DNA from: a virus
IMG/VR virus record: IMGVR_UViG_3300025872_000381
Coordinates: 1-21,021 of that record
Length of the DNA: 21,021 bases
Direction: 5' to 3' (one strand)
Every line of letters starts with the position of its first letter. Positions within the stretch are counted from its first letter, which is position 1. Position numbers and translations under genes: made by a program. The notes under the pieces were generated by a model. It saw only the letters and a list, made by a program, of their open reading frames with translations, searched no databases and was not told the origin of the DNA. Positions 6,364 through 13,434 of this stretch are shown one piece after another.

Positions 6364-7359
6364 ATGGCAACTTCACCGGCACTAGCATGGTCACTGGCCA
6401 ACGGCATCAGCCAAGAGCAATTTGACAAGAACATTGTTGACGCAATCAAACAAGGCGAGGCTCAAGGCTTGAGCGATGCCCAGTTTGAAAGCCTGATGAA
6501 TCAATACCAGATCAGCGCTGCTGATGTGGCCCGTGCCACTCAATCAAGCCCTGCGGCTATTCAAGCCCGCATGGAAGCGGCAACGCCCACAACGGCCACT
6601 GAGATTGCCTACAACCAGGCAGCCATGGATGAGCTGGCAGCGCGTGAAGCGCAGTGGGCCAAGCAGCAGCAACAAAATGCGACTAATTGGGCAGCGCAGC
6701 AGCAGGCCAACACGACCAACTGGGCCGAGCAGCAGCGCTTGAATGAGATCAGGAATCAGCAGCAGATTGCAGCCAATCAAAAGGCTTATGAGGCATACCT
6801 GGCCAATCAGCAGAAGTTGGCAGCCGAGCAGGCCGCAAAGACCACAGGCTTTCAGACCAGTGTTGGCACAACGCCATTCGCAAATGCCACCCAAGGCTTT
6901 GCTCAGAACTTTCAGAATTACCAGTCAATTGCACCTGGTGCGCAGTACAACCCAGCAGTCACTCCTGGTGGCGCTTCTCCTTACAGCCTGATCATGGGCC
7001 AGATGAAGCCCATGGGCAACCCATACGCAGGCGTGGTGGCAGGCACAGCAATGGGTGGCTATAACCCAGCTCTGTACGACCAAATCGCTGCTGCCAATAC
7101 GGCCAAGACAGTGGCAGAGCAAGCGGCTGCAACGCAAAACAATCAGCAAGAATCAACAGGCATGGCCAAAGGCGGCATGGTCCATGGCGGCCTGATGTTT
7201 GGTGGCAACCCTCCAGGTCCTGATGATGGCGCTGTCAACCTTGACCTTGGCGAGTATGTGATCAAGAAGTCTTCAGTCGATAAGTATGGCAAGGGTCTTC
7301 TGGACATGATCAATGAAGGCAAAGTGCCTGCCAAGAAAATGAAATCTTTACTGGGATAA
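6364..7359 (+). CDS. Ejection/internal-virion type protein with an 11-residue Gln-rich repeat
   Basis: A 331-residue protein in three parts. (1) Residues 1-60 are a small helical domain, LANGISQEQFDKNIVDAIKQ...LSDAQFESLMNQYQISAADVARAT, a module seen singly or repeated in virion proteins. (2) Residues about 85-160 are a long Gln/Ala/Asn coiled-coil with 11-residue periodicity. (3) A Gly/Pro-rich region follows, with the C-terminal motif GPDDGAVNLDLGEYVIKKSSVDKYG and LLDMINEGKVPAKKMKSLLG; 'GEYVI.K..VDKYG' is a recurring phage structural C-terminus. It is the first of four adjacent large Ala-rich genes, as in podovirus ejection cassettes. AGGGGAAAG precedes the start. The function is inferred from composition and context. 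Confidence 0.7.
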   Translation: MATSPALAWSLANGISQEQFDKNIVDAIKQGEAQGLSDAQFESLMNQYQISAADVARATQSSPAAIQARMEAATPTTATEIAYNQAAMDELAAREAQWAKQQQQNATNWAAQQQANTTNWAEQQRLNEIRNQQQIAANQKAYEAYLANQQKLAAEQAAKTTGFQTSVGTTPFANATQGFAQNFQNYQSIAPGAQYNPAVTPGGASPYSLIMGQMKPMGNPYAGVVAGTAMGGYNPALYDQIAAANTAKTVAEQAAATQNNQQESTGMAKGGMVHGGLMFGGNPPGPDDGAVNLDLGEYVIKKSSVDKYGKGLLDMINEGKVPAKKMKSLLG

Positions 7360-7368
7360 GGTGGCAAT

Positions 7369-8310
7369 ATGTCAAAAGGTGGAAGCACAACATCAACAAG
7401 CTCTATTGATCCACAGATCAAGGAAGCATTCCTAGCCAACTTTCAGCAGGCCCAAGGTGTGGCCGGTGCATTGCCGGTCCAGCAGTTTGCTGGGTACAAC
7501 CCCATGTACCAGGCAGGCGAGGAGGCTTTGGTCAACACGGGCCTCGCTGGCCCAGGCATCACTGGCACTGACCTGGCAGCTCAAATGGCTGCTTATGGCG
7601 GTGTCTATCAGCCTGCACAAATTACAGCGCAGCAGACCAATTTGGGTCTTGGTCAAGGACCAGGAACAATTGGCTCTTACATGAATCCATACACAAGCAT
7701 GGTGCGTGAAAACGCATTGTCCGACCTGGAGTCTGCAAGACGCGCTGCCATTCAGCAGACTGGTGAGCGTGCAAATGCTGCCCGTGCATTCGGTGGCTCG
7801 CGCCAAGGTGTGGCCGAGGCTTTGACAAACCAAGGGTTTGCCAAGCAGGCTGCCACACTTGGCACTCAACTCAATGAGCAAGCATTCAACCAGGCAATGG
7901 CCGCACAGCAGGCAGACATTGCACGCAGATCAGCAGCCGACATTGCCAATCAGCAAGCCGGTTTGCAAGGCGCTCAATTGCGTTTGGGCGGTGCAAGCCA
8001 GCTCGGTAATTTGGCAGCGCAGCAACAAGCATTGCGTCTTGGTGGCGCTCAAGCTGTCATGGGCGCTGGTGGTGCGCGTCAGGCTTTGGACCAGCAGCAA
8101 ATGGATGCCATCCGCAACATTGGTTTGCAGCGCCTTGGCATTGTCCAGTCTTCACTTGGTGCGCAGCCTGCAAACCTTGGCATGGTGGCACAGACTCCAA
8201 GCTATTCAAACCCAGCATCGAGCGCATTAGGTGGTGCTTTGGCCGGTGGCCAATTGTTTGGACCAATGGGCGCTGTGGCTGGTGGTGTTCTTGGCCTTTT
8301 AGGCAGTTAA
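7369..8310 (+). CDS. Internal-virion (DNA ejection) type protein
   Basis: A 313-residue Ala/Gln/Gly-rich protein. It starts SKGGSTTSTSSIDPQIKEAF, then has an FAGYNPMYQAGEEALVNTG segment, and YMNPYTSMVRENALSDLESARRAAIQQTGERANAARAFGGSRQGVAEALT, a helical block I recognise from many podovirus-like genomes. A long helical region (EQAFNQAMAAQQADIARRSAADIA...) and a Gly/Ala-rich C-terminus (SALGGALAGGQLFGPMGAVAGGVLGLLG) with membrane-interacting character follow. Proteins of this type are packaged in the capsid and pass into the cell envelope with the DNA. The assignment rests on composition, the block above and its place in the cassette. GGTGGC lies upstream of the ATG. Confidence 0.7.
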   Translation: MSKGGSTTSTSSIDPQIKEAFLANFQQAQGVAGALPVQQFAGYNPMYQAGEEALVNTGLAGPGITGTDLAAQMAAYGGVYQPAQITAQQTNLGLGQGPGTIGSYMNPYTSMVRENALSDLESARRAAIQQTGERANAARAFGGSRQGVAEALTNQGFAKQAATLGTQLNEQAFNQAMAAQQADIARRSAADIANQQAGLQGAQLRLGGASQLGNLAAQQQALRLGGAQAVMGAGGARQALDQQQMDAIRNIGLQRLGIVQSSLGAQPANLGMVAQTPSYSNPASSALGGALAGGQLFGPMGAVAGGVLGLLGS

Positions 8311-8320
8311 GGGGTAAGCG

Positions 8321-9745
8321 ATGGCAGACTTTGATTTTGGCGGCCTTTTAGGCAATGCATTTGGCGCTAACTCTGGCAGTGAGCTTGAAAAGCTATTGAC
8401 AGCCCAACAGCGCCAAAACCTTGGCACTCAGTCTGCACTGTCAGCAGCCGCTGCTTTGCTCCAGGCTGGCGGCCGTAGTCCACAGCGAATCAGCCTTGGT
8501 CAAGCTCTTGGATCAGCACTTCAAGCTGGCCAACAGGGATATCAACAGGCAAGAGCTGCATCTTTGCAAGATTTATTGCTTGGCCAAAAATTGCAAGAGG
8601 CCAAAAGCGCTCAAGACTTGCAAACTCAATTGGGTGGCATTTTTACCAAACCAACAACTGCATTGAGTCCAGAGCAGCAAGCCTTGGCCATGCCTGGAAT
8701 GCAAGCAGGCCCAACCATGGCCCGTGCTGAATTGGCCGCCAATATTCCACAGCCAAGCGCTGCCGAAATGAAAGCTGCCCAATATCAGCAAGCAGCAGAC
8801 CTCTTGGCATCACGGGGTAAGAGTGAAGAGGCCAAGCGCTACCAAGATATGGCCAGAGAATTAAACCCACGAGCTGAAGTTGTTGGCCAGCCATTTGAAG
8901 TGACTGATACCACTGGCAAGCCCATCATGGTCCAGCAATTTAAATCTGGTGAAATCAAAACCATGGCAGGCTTTGGTCCAAAGCGCGATGTTGTTTTGCA
9001 AAATCTTGGTGGCATGACTGTGGCCATTGATAAGTCAAAACTGACTGGCAATGAGCAATTTGCACAAACAATGACACCAAGCGAAATTGCCAACTTGAAA
9101 GTGGCTCAGGGTAACTTGGCCATTTCACAAGCTAATTTTGCCCGTGGTGCGACAGAGATTAGAGAAACCCCAGAAGGTTTTGTCTATGTGCCAAAGACAC
9201 CTGGTGGTGTTGCCACTCCAGTCATGGGTGCAGGCGGACAACTCAAAGGTGTTTCTGGTGGACAGCCAACAGAGGCCCAATCCAATGCTGCCGGATACGC
9301 ACAGCGCATGGAGCTGTCAAACAGCATCATTAACAGTTTGCCTGCTGGCTCACAGCCAGGATGGGGAACTCGCACAGCTGAAGCCATTCCTTTGGTGGGT
9401 GGTGCAATTGCCCGTAGTGGCCAAAGCGCTGAAACCCAGAAGTTTGATCAGGCTGCGCAAGATTGGATTCGCGCCAAGCTGCGCAAGGAATCAGGCGCTG
9501 CCATTGGCAAGGATGAGATGGCCCAGGAATATGCGACATATTTCCCACAAGTGGGCGACAGTGCTGAGAAGTTGGCACAGAAAGCAGAAGCAAGGCGTGT
9601 GGCCACATTGGCCATGCAGAAGTCTGCTGGCAAGGCTTATGAGGCTTACACTCCATTGCCATCAGCTCCCGCAGCTGCTGCACCATCAGGCCCAACCACT
9701 GAGCGAAAAATGGTGTTTCGTAATGGTCGATTTGAATTTGAGTGA
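8321..9745 (+). CDS. Internal-virion (DNA ejection) type protein with a KESGAAI motif
   Basis: A 474-residue protein. The N-terminus is Gly/Ala/Gln-rich and helical (residues 1-110: GGLLGNAFGA..., LTAQQRQNLGTQSALSAAAALLQAGG...SLGQALGSALQAGQQGYQQARA). The middle contains a short beta domain (PFEVTDTTGKPIMVQQFKSGEIKTMAGFG). The C-terminal part carries DWIRAKLRKESGAAIGKDEM at 381-400 and YFPQVGDSAEKLAQKAEARRV, a motif shared by many phage ejection/virion proteins ('R.eSGAAI...E......yfP..GD'). The last residues, RKMVFRNGRFEFE, form a short tag seen in related proteins. AGGGG lies 8 bases before the start. The role in DNA entry is inferred from family resemblance. Confidence 0.75.
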   Translation: MADFDFGGLLGNAFGANSGSELEKLLTAQQRQNLGTQSALSAAAALLQAGGRSPQRISLGQALGSALQAGQQGYQQARAASLQDLLLGQKLQEAKSAQDLQTQLGGIFTKPTTALSPEQQALAMPGMQAGPTMARAELAANIPQPSAAEMKAAQYQQAADLLASRGKSEEAKRYQDMARELNPRAEVVGQPFEVTDTTGKPIMVQQFKSGEIKTMAGFGPKRDVVLQNLGGMTVAIDKSKLTGNEQFAQTMTPSEIANLKVAQGNLAISQANFARGATEIRETPEGFVYVPKTPGGVATPVMGAGGQLKGVSGGQPTEAQSNAAGYAQRMELSNSIINSLPAGSQPGWGTRTAEAIPLVGGAIARSGQSAETQKFDQAAQDWIRAKLRKESGAAIGKDEMAQEYATYFPQVGDSAEKLAQKAEARRVATLAMQKSAGKAYEAYTPLPSAPAAAAPSGPTTERKMVFRNGRFEFE

Positions 9746-9751
9746 GGCAGT

Positions 9752-11617
9752 ATGAAAAAAATCAACATCGAAGGCATTGGAACAATTGAATTTCCAGCTG
9801 TCGCAAGTGATGAGCAGATTGCTGCCTTTATCAATTCGACTGCACCAACAGAGCTTAAAAAGATTGCAGCCACTCAAACGCCAGACACATTAGGTCGCCA
9901 GATTGGTTTGGCCACACGGCCCATGGCCCAGGCTGCGCTGACTGCTGGTGGTCTGCTGCCCATGGTGGTAGATCCATTGGTTAATCTAGTCAATTTGGCT
10001 GCCGGGACAAAAATCCCAACGCAAACCCAGGCTGTCGAAAAGACTTTGACGGGTATTGGTTTCCCAACACCTAGAACACCTCAAGAGCGAATCATCCAGG
10101 ATGTGACCACAGCCGGATATGGCACTGGTGGTGTTGCCCGTGTTGCTGGTGAAATGGCTCCAAAGCTGCCTGGCATGGCCTCAGATGTGGCCAAATTCTT
10201 TGCACAAAGCCCACAAGCCCAGTCTGCTGCTGCGCTGACAGCATCAGGCGCTGGTGGTTTATTGCGTGAAGGTGGCGCGTCTCCTGGTGCGCAGCTTGGC
10301 GGTGCAATGTTGGCAGGCATGGTCGCCCCAGGCGGCCCAAAGCTCACACCAACCCAGAAGATTTTGGAAGCGCCAAGCGCATTGGTTAAGCCATTTACAC
10401 AAGAAGGCCGAGAAGTCATTGTTGGCAATGTCTTGAACAAACTGGCCACAGATCAACAGCGTGCCATGCAGAACTTGCAGCAGGCCCAGCCTCTTGTCCC
10501 AGGTGTGCGTGTCACGACAGCAGCTGGTGCGCGTGATCCTGGCTTGGCTGCTGCTGAGACTGCCATTCGCGCACTGGACCAGTCTGGTGCTTTCCCAAGC
10601 GTGCTGTCTGCAAATCAGCAGGCTTTGCTTGAGTCATTCAGAAGACTTGGTGGCCGAGCTGGTGATGCAACAACTCCAGGCTCTATCCCATACGCTGAAG
10701 CTAAACGCGCCAGCGTCACAGGCCCAATGCGTGAATCTGCATTTGCCAACAAGCAGCCAGTAAGTGTCGAGCCGATCACAAACGCCATCAGCGGCATCAT
10801 GTCTAACCCTGCAACGCAGCGCAAGACAGTCGATGAAGCGATGGGCTATGTCAACAGTTTGTTGGCCAAGCGCGTCAATCCTGAGACTGGAACAATTGAC
10901 CCCATGGCTTTGTACAGTGTCAGAAAAGACATCACAGACGCAATGGCTGGCAAGCTCTCAGGCGACCTGGCTAATTTGCGTTTGGCCAAAGGACAGATGG
11001 CTGAATTGCTGCCAGTCATTGACAATGCAATCGAATCTGGCGCTCCAGGCTTTCAGAAGTACATGAAGCAATTTGAGAAGTCATCGAGCGCCATTGACCA
11101 AATGCGCTTGCTGCAAGGCATTGAGTCCAAAGTCACAACTGGCCAGCCCAACTTGATGACTGGTGAGCCAGTCCTGGCTGCCAGTGCTTTGCGCAGACAA
11201 GTGGCATCAAAGGCCGATGAGATTGGCGCTCAATTGTCACCAGCGGCTCAGACCCGTTTGGATAACATCATCAATGAGATCAATCGTGGCCAGGCTGCAA
11301 CAGCGCCGGGCGTGAAAGCTCCAGGCTCAAATACTTTCCAAAACATGAGTATGGGCAATTTGATTGGCCGAGTGTTTAGCGAGTCAATGGCTGACAACAC
11401 TACATTGCGCACCATGACAAGGCCGCTTGACTTTTTGTACAAGTTGCCAGATCAGCAGATTCAACAGCTCCTGGTCGAAGCAATGCTAGACCCTAAGTTG
11501 GCTGCAATGATGATGGGCAAAGCCAATGTGATGAAGGTCGATCCACTGGCCAAGTCACTGCGCAAGAAAGCTGAAGAGCTTGGATTTGGCACTGCAATTG
11601 GTGCAGGCCAAGAATAA
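9752..11617 (+). CDS. Large internal-virion (DNA ejection) type protein
   Basis: A 621-residue protein, the last of the cassette. It begins with a small beta segment, MKKINIEGIGTIEFPAVASD, then EQIAAFI, an N-terminal pattern often found on large virion proteins. A hydrophobic Ala/Gly-rich stretch at about 50-180 (MAQAALTAGGLLPMVVDPLVNLVNLAAG; AGMVAPGGPKLTP) could contact membranes. A long helical region follows (SGAFPSVLSANQQALLESFRRL; ITDAMAGKLSGDLANLRLAKGQMAELLPVIDNAIESG; QKYMKQFEKSSSAIDQMRLLQ). No lytic transglycosylase motif was seen, unlike T7 gp16. GAGG sits just before the ATG. Its stop (11615-11617) abuts the stop of the leftward block with no gap. Confidence 0.7.
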   Translation: MKKINIEGIGTIEFPAVASDEQIAAFINSTAPTELKKIAATQTPDTLGRQIGLATRPMAQAALTAGGLLPMVVDPLVNLVNLAAGTKIPTQTQAVEKTLTGIGFPTPRTPQERIIQDVTTAGYGTGGVARVAGEMAPKLPGMASDVAKFFAQSPQAQSAAALTASGAGGLLREGGASPGAQLGGAMLAGMVAPGGPKLTPTQKILEAPSALVKPFTQEGREVIVGNVLNKLATDQQRAMQNLQQAQPLVPGVRVTTAAGARDPGLAAAETAIRALDQSGAFPSVLSANQQALLESFRRLGGRAGDATTPGSIPYAEAKRASVTGPMRESAFANKQPVSVEPITNAISGIMSNPATQRKTVDEAMGYVNSLLAKRVNPETGTIDPMALYSVRKDITDAMAGKLSGDLANLRLAKGQMAELLPVIDNAIESGAPGFQKYMKQFEKSSSAIDQMRLLQGIESKVTTGQPNLMTGEPVLAASALRRQVASKADEIGAQLSPAAQTRLDNIINEINRGQAATAPGVKAPGSNTFQNMSMGNLIGRVFSESMADNTTLRTMTRPLDFLYKLPDQQIQQLLVEAMLDPKLAAMMMGKANVMKVDPLAKSLRKKAEELGFGTAIGAGQE

Positions 11618-12004
11618 TTAGTCACCAAAAAACGCGGCCACCAAAGGGTCGCGTTTGACAACTCGTCTTTTCTGTCTGCGTCTGGCCAGGCCAAAGTCTT
11701 TGTCATCGGCTGACATCTTGTCCCGATATTTCCGAATGCGCTCAGAGCCTGGAACTGGACCAGGCGCTTGAGCGTCTTCACCCTCACCCCATGACCACAA
11801 TGGCCGCCACTGGCCATTTGCATTCACCCTGGTGTAACCAGAGATGTGGACCATGTCTTTGAGGTGCAGCTCAAAAAGAATCCTGGCAGCGCTTCTGCGC
11901 ACGCAAAAGCACATCTTTGCCAGGTCAAGGTCAGAGAGATTGCTTTTCTTTTTGAGTGCAGCCTCAATGGCAGGGCCTACACGGGGTTTATTGCCTCTAG
12001 GCAT
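11618..12004 (-). CDS. Winged-helix-like small basic protein, possible regulator
   Basis: A 128-residue protein from the ATG at 12004 (an in-frame GTG at 12007 is possible). The N-terminus is MPRGNKPRVGPAIEAALKKK. Residues about 22-60 (NLSDLDLAKMCFCVRRSAARILFELHLKDMVHISGYTR) look like a winged helix-turn-helix; '..L..LHL.g.vhI.gW....g......w..G.g.Da' is a pattern I know from small phage and betaproteobacterial DNA-binding proteins (here SGYTRVNANGQWRPLWSWGEGEDAQAP). The C-terminal third is strongly basic (RIRKYRDKM; RRRQKRRVVKR). It is the last gene of the leftward block and overlaps the upstream gene's stop by 8 bases. DNA binding is inferred. Confidence 0.65.
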   Translation of the reverse strand: MPRGNKPRVGPAIEAALKKKSNLSDLDLAKMCFCVRRSAARILFELHLKDMVHISGYTRVNANGQWRPLWSWGEGEDAQAPGPVPGSERIRKYRDKMSADDKDFGLARRRQKRRVVKRDPLVAAFFGD

Positions 12005-12167
12005 CACTGGCCTCAGTGCGTGCTTTTAATCGCTCCAGCATCGTTTTGACAACGAATGCACGGGTTTTAAGCTCATCAGGGATGGCGTGTCCAAATGCTT
12101 CTGGGTGGACCATGTCATTGACTAGGTCCAGGCAAGCCTCAAGGGCTGGTTGAAGGTCTTGGTTCAT
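11997..12167 (-). CDS. 56-residue helical protein of unknown function
   Basis: The start at 12167 is chosen because its ATGA overlaps the stop of the upstream methyltransferase fragment (12164-12166); an ATG at 12179 would add four residues. The product reads MNQDLQPALEACLDLVNDM, then VHPEAFGHAIPDELKTRAFVVKTMLERLKARTEASDA, which is acidic then basic and probably all helical. No family is recognised. Its end overlaps the next leftward gene by 8 bases, so it is part of the same translationally linked set. Confidence 0.55.
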   Translation of the reverse strand: MNQDLQPALEACLDLVNDMVHPEAFGHAIPDELKTRAFVVKTMLERLKARTEASDA

Positions 12168-12385
12168 GCTGCACCCCATTGGCTGGCCATTGCTTGAGCG
12201 ATGCCAAGATAGGTTTCACTGCGCAGTTTCCAGCGATCTTCACTTGGCGGCAAATAGTGCAGGCGCTCTCTTTGGTTTCTAGGCAAAAGCATCATTTGTT
12301 CTTTCACAACATTGGTTGGTGCTAGGGGGGGGTGTTCTTCAGCCAAAGGCATGTGGCCTTTTGTTCCATGTGGCCAAACATCCAT
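12164..12385 (-). CDS. C-terminal part of the C5-methyltransferase-like protein (frameshifted)
   Basis: This frame carries LAPTNVVKEQMMLLPRNQ, RERLHYLPPSEDRWKLRSET and YLGIAQAMASQWGAA. In homologous phage methyltransferase-like proteins the sequence 'CLWLK.LPPL.PT' runs on directly to 'PS.DR...RS.TY.GIA.AMA.QWG', so these residues are the missing end of the protein encoded at 12322-12744. Only the part downstream of about 12332 is likely to be meaningful; the apparent start at 12385 lies inside the N-terminal frame and reads as a shadow there. It would be joined by a -1 frameshift at the C8 run (12325-12332). The stop overlaps the next gene's start (ATGA). Confidence 0.75.
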   Translation of the reverse strand: MDVWPHGTKGHMPLAEEHPPLAPTNVVKEQMMLLPRNQRERLHYLPPSEDRWKLRSETYLGIAQAMASQWGAA

Positions 12386-12744
12386 GGCTGGATGGTCTGG
12401 TCCGGTTTACGCCACAAGGATGACATCACACAAACAGGATTTTCAATCACGATTCTTGGAATGTCAGCCTTGGCCAGCATCATAAAAAAAGATGCGCTGG
12501 CCTGCTGCTGACCAGCCATGCGTTTCTTGGCAAACCATGCAGCACCAGAAACGGCCAGATCAGTGCATGGAGGGTGGGCGATCATCATGTCCCATGGATA
12601 GTCCAAGACATCGCGCACATCCCCTTGGTAATGTGGGCCAGGCGCGTCTGTTGGCAGCAGATCGCAGCTCATTGCTTCATGGCCAAGTTTTAAGAATTCA
12701 TCCCTGACACGACCAGAGTATTCGCAGGCAATAAGAATTCTCAC
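12322..12744 (-). CDS. C5-cytosine methyltransferase-like protein, N-terminal frame (truncated at a C8 run)
   Basis: A 140-residue reading frame from a GTG at 12744. Motifs: ILIACEYSGRVRDEF (SAM-binding motif I position), SCDLLPTDAPGPHYQGDVRDVL (motif II/III), MMIAHPPCTDLAVSG (PC motif IV, with the would-be nucleophile Cys), RIVIENPVCVMSS (ENV-like motif VI as ENP) and FGHMEQKATCLWLK. This is the short phage-type C5-methylase-like family, about 190 residues and lacking a clear target-recognition domain. It stops at TAG directly after eight Cs, whereas its natural continuation is in the -1 frame (see 12164-12385). The start overlaps the upstream stop (GTGA). It could protect phage DNA or be a non-methylating relative. 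Confidence 0.85.
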   Translation of the reverse strand: MRILIACEYSGRVRDEFLKLGHEAMSCDLLPTDAPGPHYQGDVRDVLDYPWDMMIAHPPCTDLAVSGAAWFAKKRMAGQQQASASFFMMLAKADIPRIVIENPVCVMSSLWRKPDQTIQPWMFGHMEQKATCLWLKNTPP

Positions 12745-13022
12745 AGCGCACCATCCTTAAACTTCTCAAGTGCTGACACCTCAATGTGGTCCACCAGGCT
12801 TTGCAGAAACATGTGTGCAACATCGACATCGGTGTCTGCAATGTATGCGTTATTCAGAGTCATGGACTCTTCTATATCAGGCTCATAAGGAGCGCCATAA
12901 GAATCTGTCGATCCTTTTTCGGCTGGGCTGTATTCCAGGAAGCAGACCAGGTCGACATCTTCAATGCAGCAATTGAACTGGAACAAGTCTTTTGGGCAGT
13001 TAGGTGTGCGGCTGTAAGTCAT
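12741..13022 (-). CDS. Acidic phage protein of unknown function (93 aa)
   Basis: The product begins TYSRTPNCPKDLFQFNCCIEDVDLVCFLEYSPAEKGSTDSYGAPYEPDIEE, then continues TLNNAYIADTDVDVAHMFLQSLVDHIEVSALEKFKDGAL. It is strongly acidic. The 'V.l.CFleY.PAe.gs.DsYG...EPD....mtL..AY......D......' pattern recurs in phages of betaproteobacteria in early-gene blocks; I know no function for it. The ATG at 13022 lies 3 bases after the stop of the upstream micro-gene, and the stop overlaps the GTG of the methyltransferase. Confidence 0.65.
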   Translation of the reverse strand: MTYSRTPNCPKDLFQFNCCIEDVDLVCFLEYSPAEKGSTDSYGAPYEPDIEESMTLNNAYIADTDVDVAHMFLQSLVDHIEVSALEKFKDGAL

Positions 13023-13025
13023 GTT

Positions 13026-13118
13026 TTACCCGCGCCAAGCTAACATCACGCCAATGCCACCAAAGATGATGATGGCCAAGGTCCATTCGATCAGGGCTGT
13101 AATGATTTTCTGTTTCAT
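13026..13118 (-). CDS. 30-residue single-TM protein, first gene of the leftward block
   Basis: ATG at 13118, TAA at 13026-13028. The product is MKQKIITALIEW then TLAIIIFGGIGVMLAW and RG, one hydrophobic helix with short basic ends. It sits between the leftward promoter region and the 93-residue gene with a 3-base gap, so it fills the space neatly. Its leader CTTAAACGAAAGAAACCG closely resembles the leader of the rightward helicase gene (TTAAACGAAGGAAACGATC), which supports it being expressed. The function is unknown. Confidence 0.5.
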   Translation of the reverse strand: MKQKIITALIEWTLAIIIFGGIGVMLAWRG

Positions 13119-13152
13119 CGGTTTCTTTCGTTTAAGTTGAATAGGCGTAACC

Positions 13153-13181
13153 ATTGTGGACAGAATTAAATATTCTGTAAA
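13153..13181 (-). promoter_or_regulatory. Candidate leftward promoter
   Basis: On the minus strand, TTTACA (13176-13181) and CACAAT (13153-13158) are separated by 17 bases; the -10 matches TATAAT in four of six positions. It points at the micro-gene at 13118 and is overlapped by the 19-bp dyad at 13160-13178, which would let a repressor block it. By eye only. Confidence 0.4.
13160..13178. promoter_or_regulatory. Candidate operator: perfect 7-bp dyad
   Basis: ACAGAATTAAATATTCTGT is a perfect inverted repeat (ACAGAAT / ATTCTGT, 5-base centre). It lies between the leftward promoter elements and about 55 bases upstream of the XRE-type regulator gene, so it is a natural binding site for that regulator. 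No second copy was seen in the same intergenic region. Confidence 0.5.
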
Positions 13182-13197
13182 GAATTATTTTTATCTG

Positions 13198-13227
13198 TTG
13201 TTTTTATACATATACCGCAATTAGAAT
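13198..13227 (+). promoter_or_regulatory. Candidate promoter of the XRE regulator (possibly leaderless)
   Basis: TTGTTT (13198-13203) and TAGAAT (13222-13227) are separated by 18 bases. The -10 ends 6 bases before the ATG at 13234, so transcription would begin at or next to the start codon. No Shine-Dalgarno sequence is visible in front of that ATG (TTAGAATGCGCCC), which agrees with a leaderless message. Alternative -10-like hexamers TATACA/TATACC at 13205-13216 lack a good -35. Confidence 0.35.
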
Positions 13228-13233
13228 GCGCCC

Positions 13234-13434
13234 ATGGAATCAATTCATACTATCAGGGCAAGGGCCAAGGCTCACAAGATAACCATGGCTGCGGTGTGCC
13301 AGGAGGCTGGTATCCAGCAGTCCCAGGTCAGCCGGTGGCTGTCTGGAACTGTGGAGCCACTCTGGACTTCAGTCAATCAATTGAACATTGCGCTCAATAA
13401 ATTGATTCAAGAATCACCAGTCACTGTCGACTGA
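13234..13434 (+). CDS. Small XRE/Cro-type HTH regulator
   Basis: A 66-residue protein made almost only of a helix-turn-helix domain. Helices include SIHTIRARAKAHKITMAAVCQ, EAGIQQSQVSRWLSG (turn and recognition helix at about 24-38) and WTSVNQLNIALNKLI. The size and the 'A.h.iTMA.vC..AGI..SqVSRWL.G...P......L..AL..L' pattern fit Cro-like proteins. It is the only rightward gene between two leftward blocks and faces the control region at 13119-13233, so it probably regulates the leftward early promoter and perhaps itself through the dyad at 13160. Its 3' end overlaps the convergent SSB-like gene by 21 bases. Confidence 0.8.
   Translation: MESIHTIRARAKAHKITMAAVCQEAGIQQSQVSRWLSGTVEPLWTSVNQLNIALNKLIQESPVTVD

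Noticed and set aside
10081-10449. Minus-strand frame inside the large ejection protein gene
   Set aside because: It is an antisense shadow of an Ala/Gly/Pro-rich coding region with no supporting signals.
11627-11656. Stem AAACGCG/CGCGTTT followed by a T-run on the minus strand, terminator-like
   Set aside because: It lies inside the last codons of the leftward gene, so termination there would cut the message before its stop codon. The stem is short, with a 13-base loop, and on the plus strand there is only TTTG.
12333-12385. Start of an independent gene at 12385 on the minus strand
   Set aside because: This part overlaps the coding sequence of the methyltransferase N-terminal frame. Only the portion after the C8 run matches the methyltransferase family, so a frameshifted single gene explains it better.
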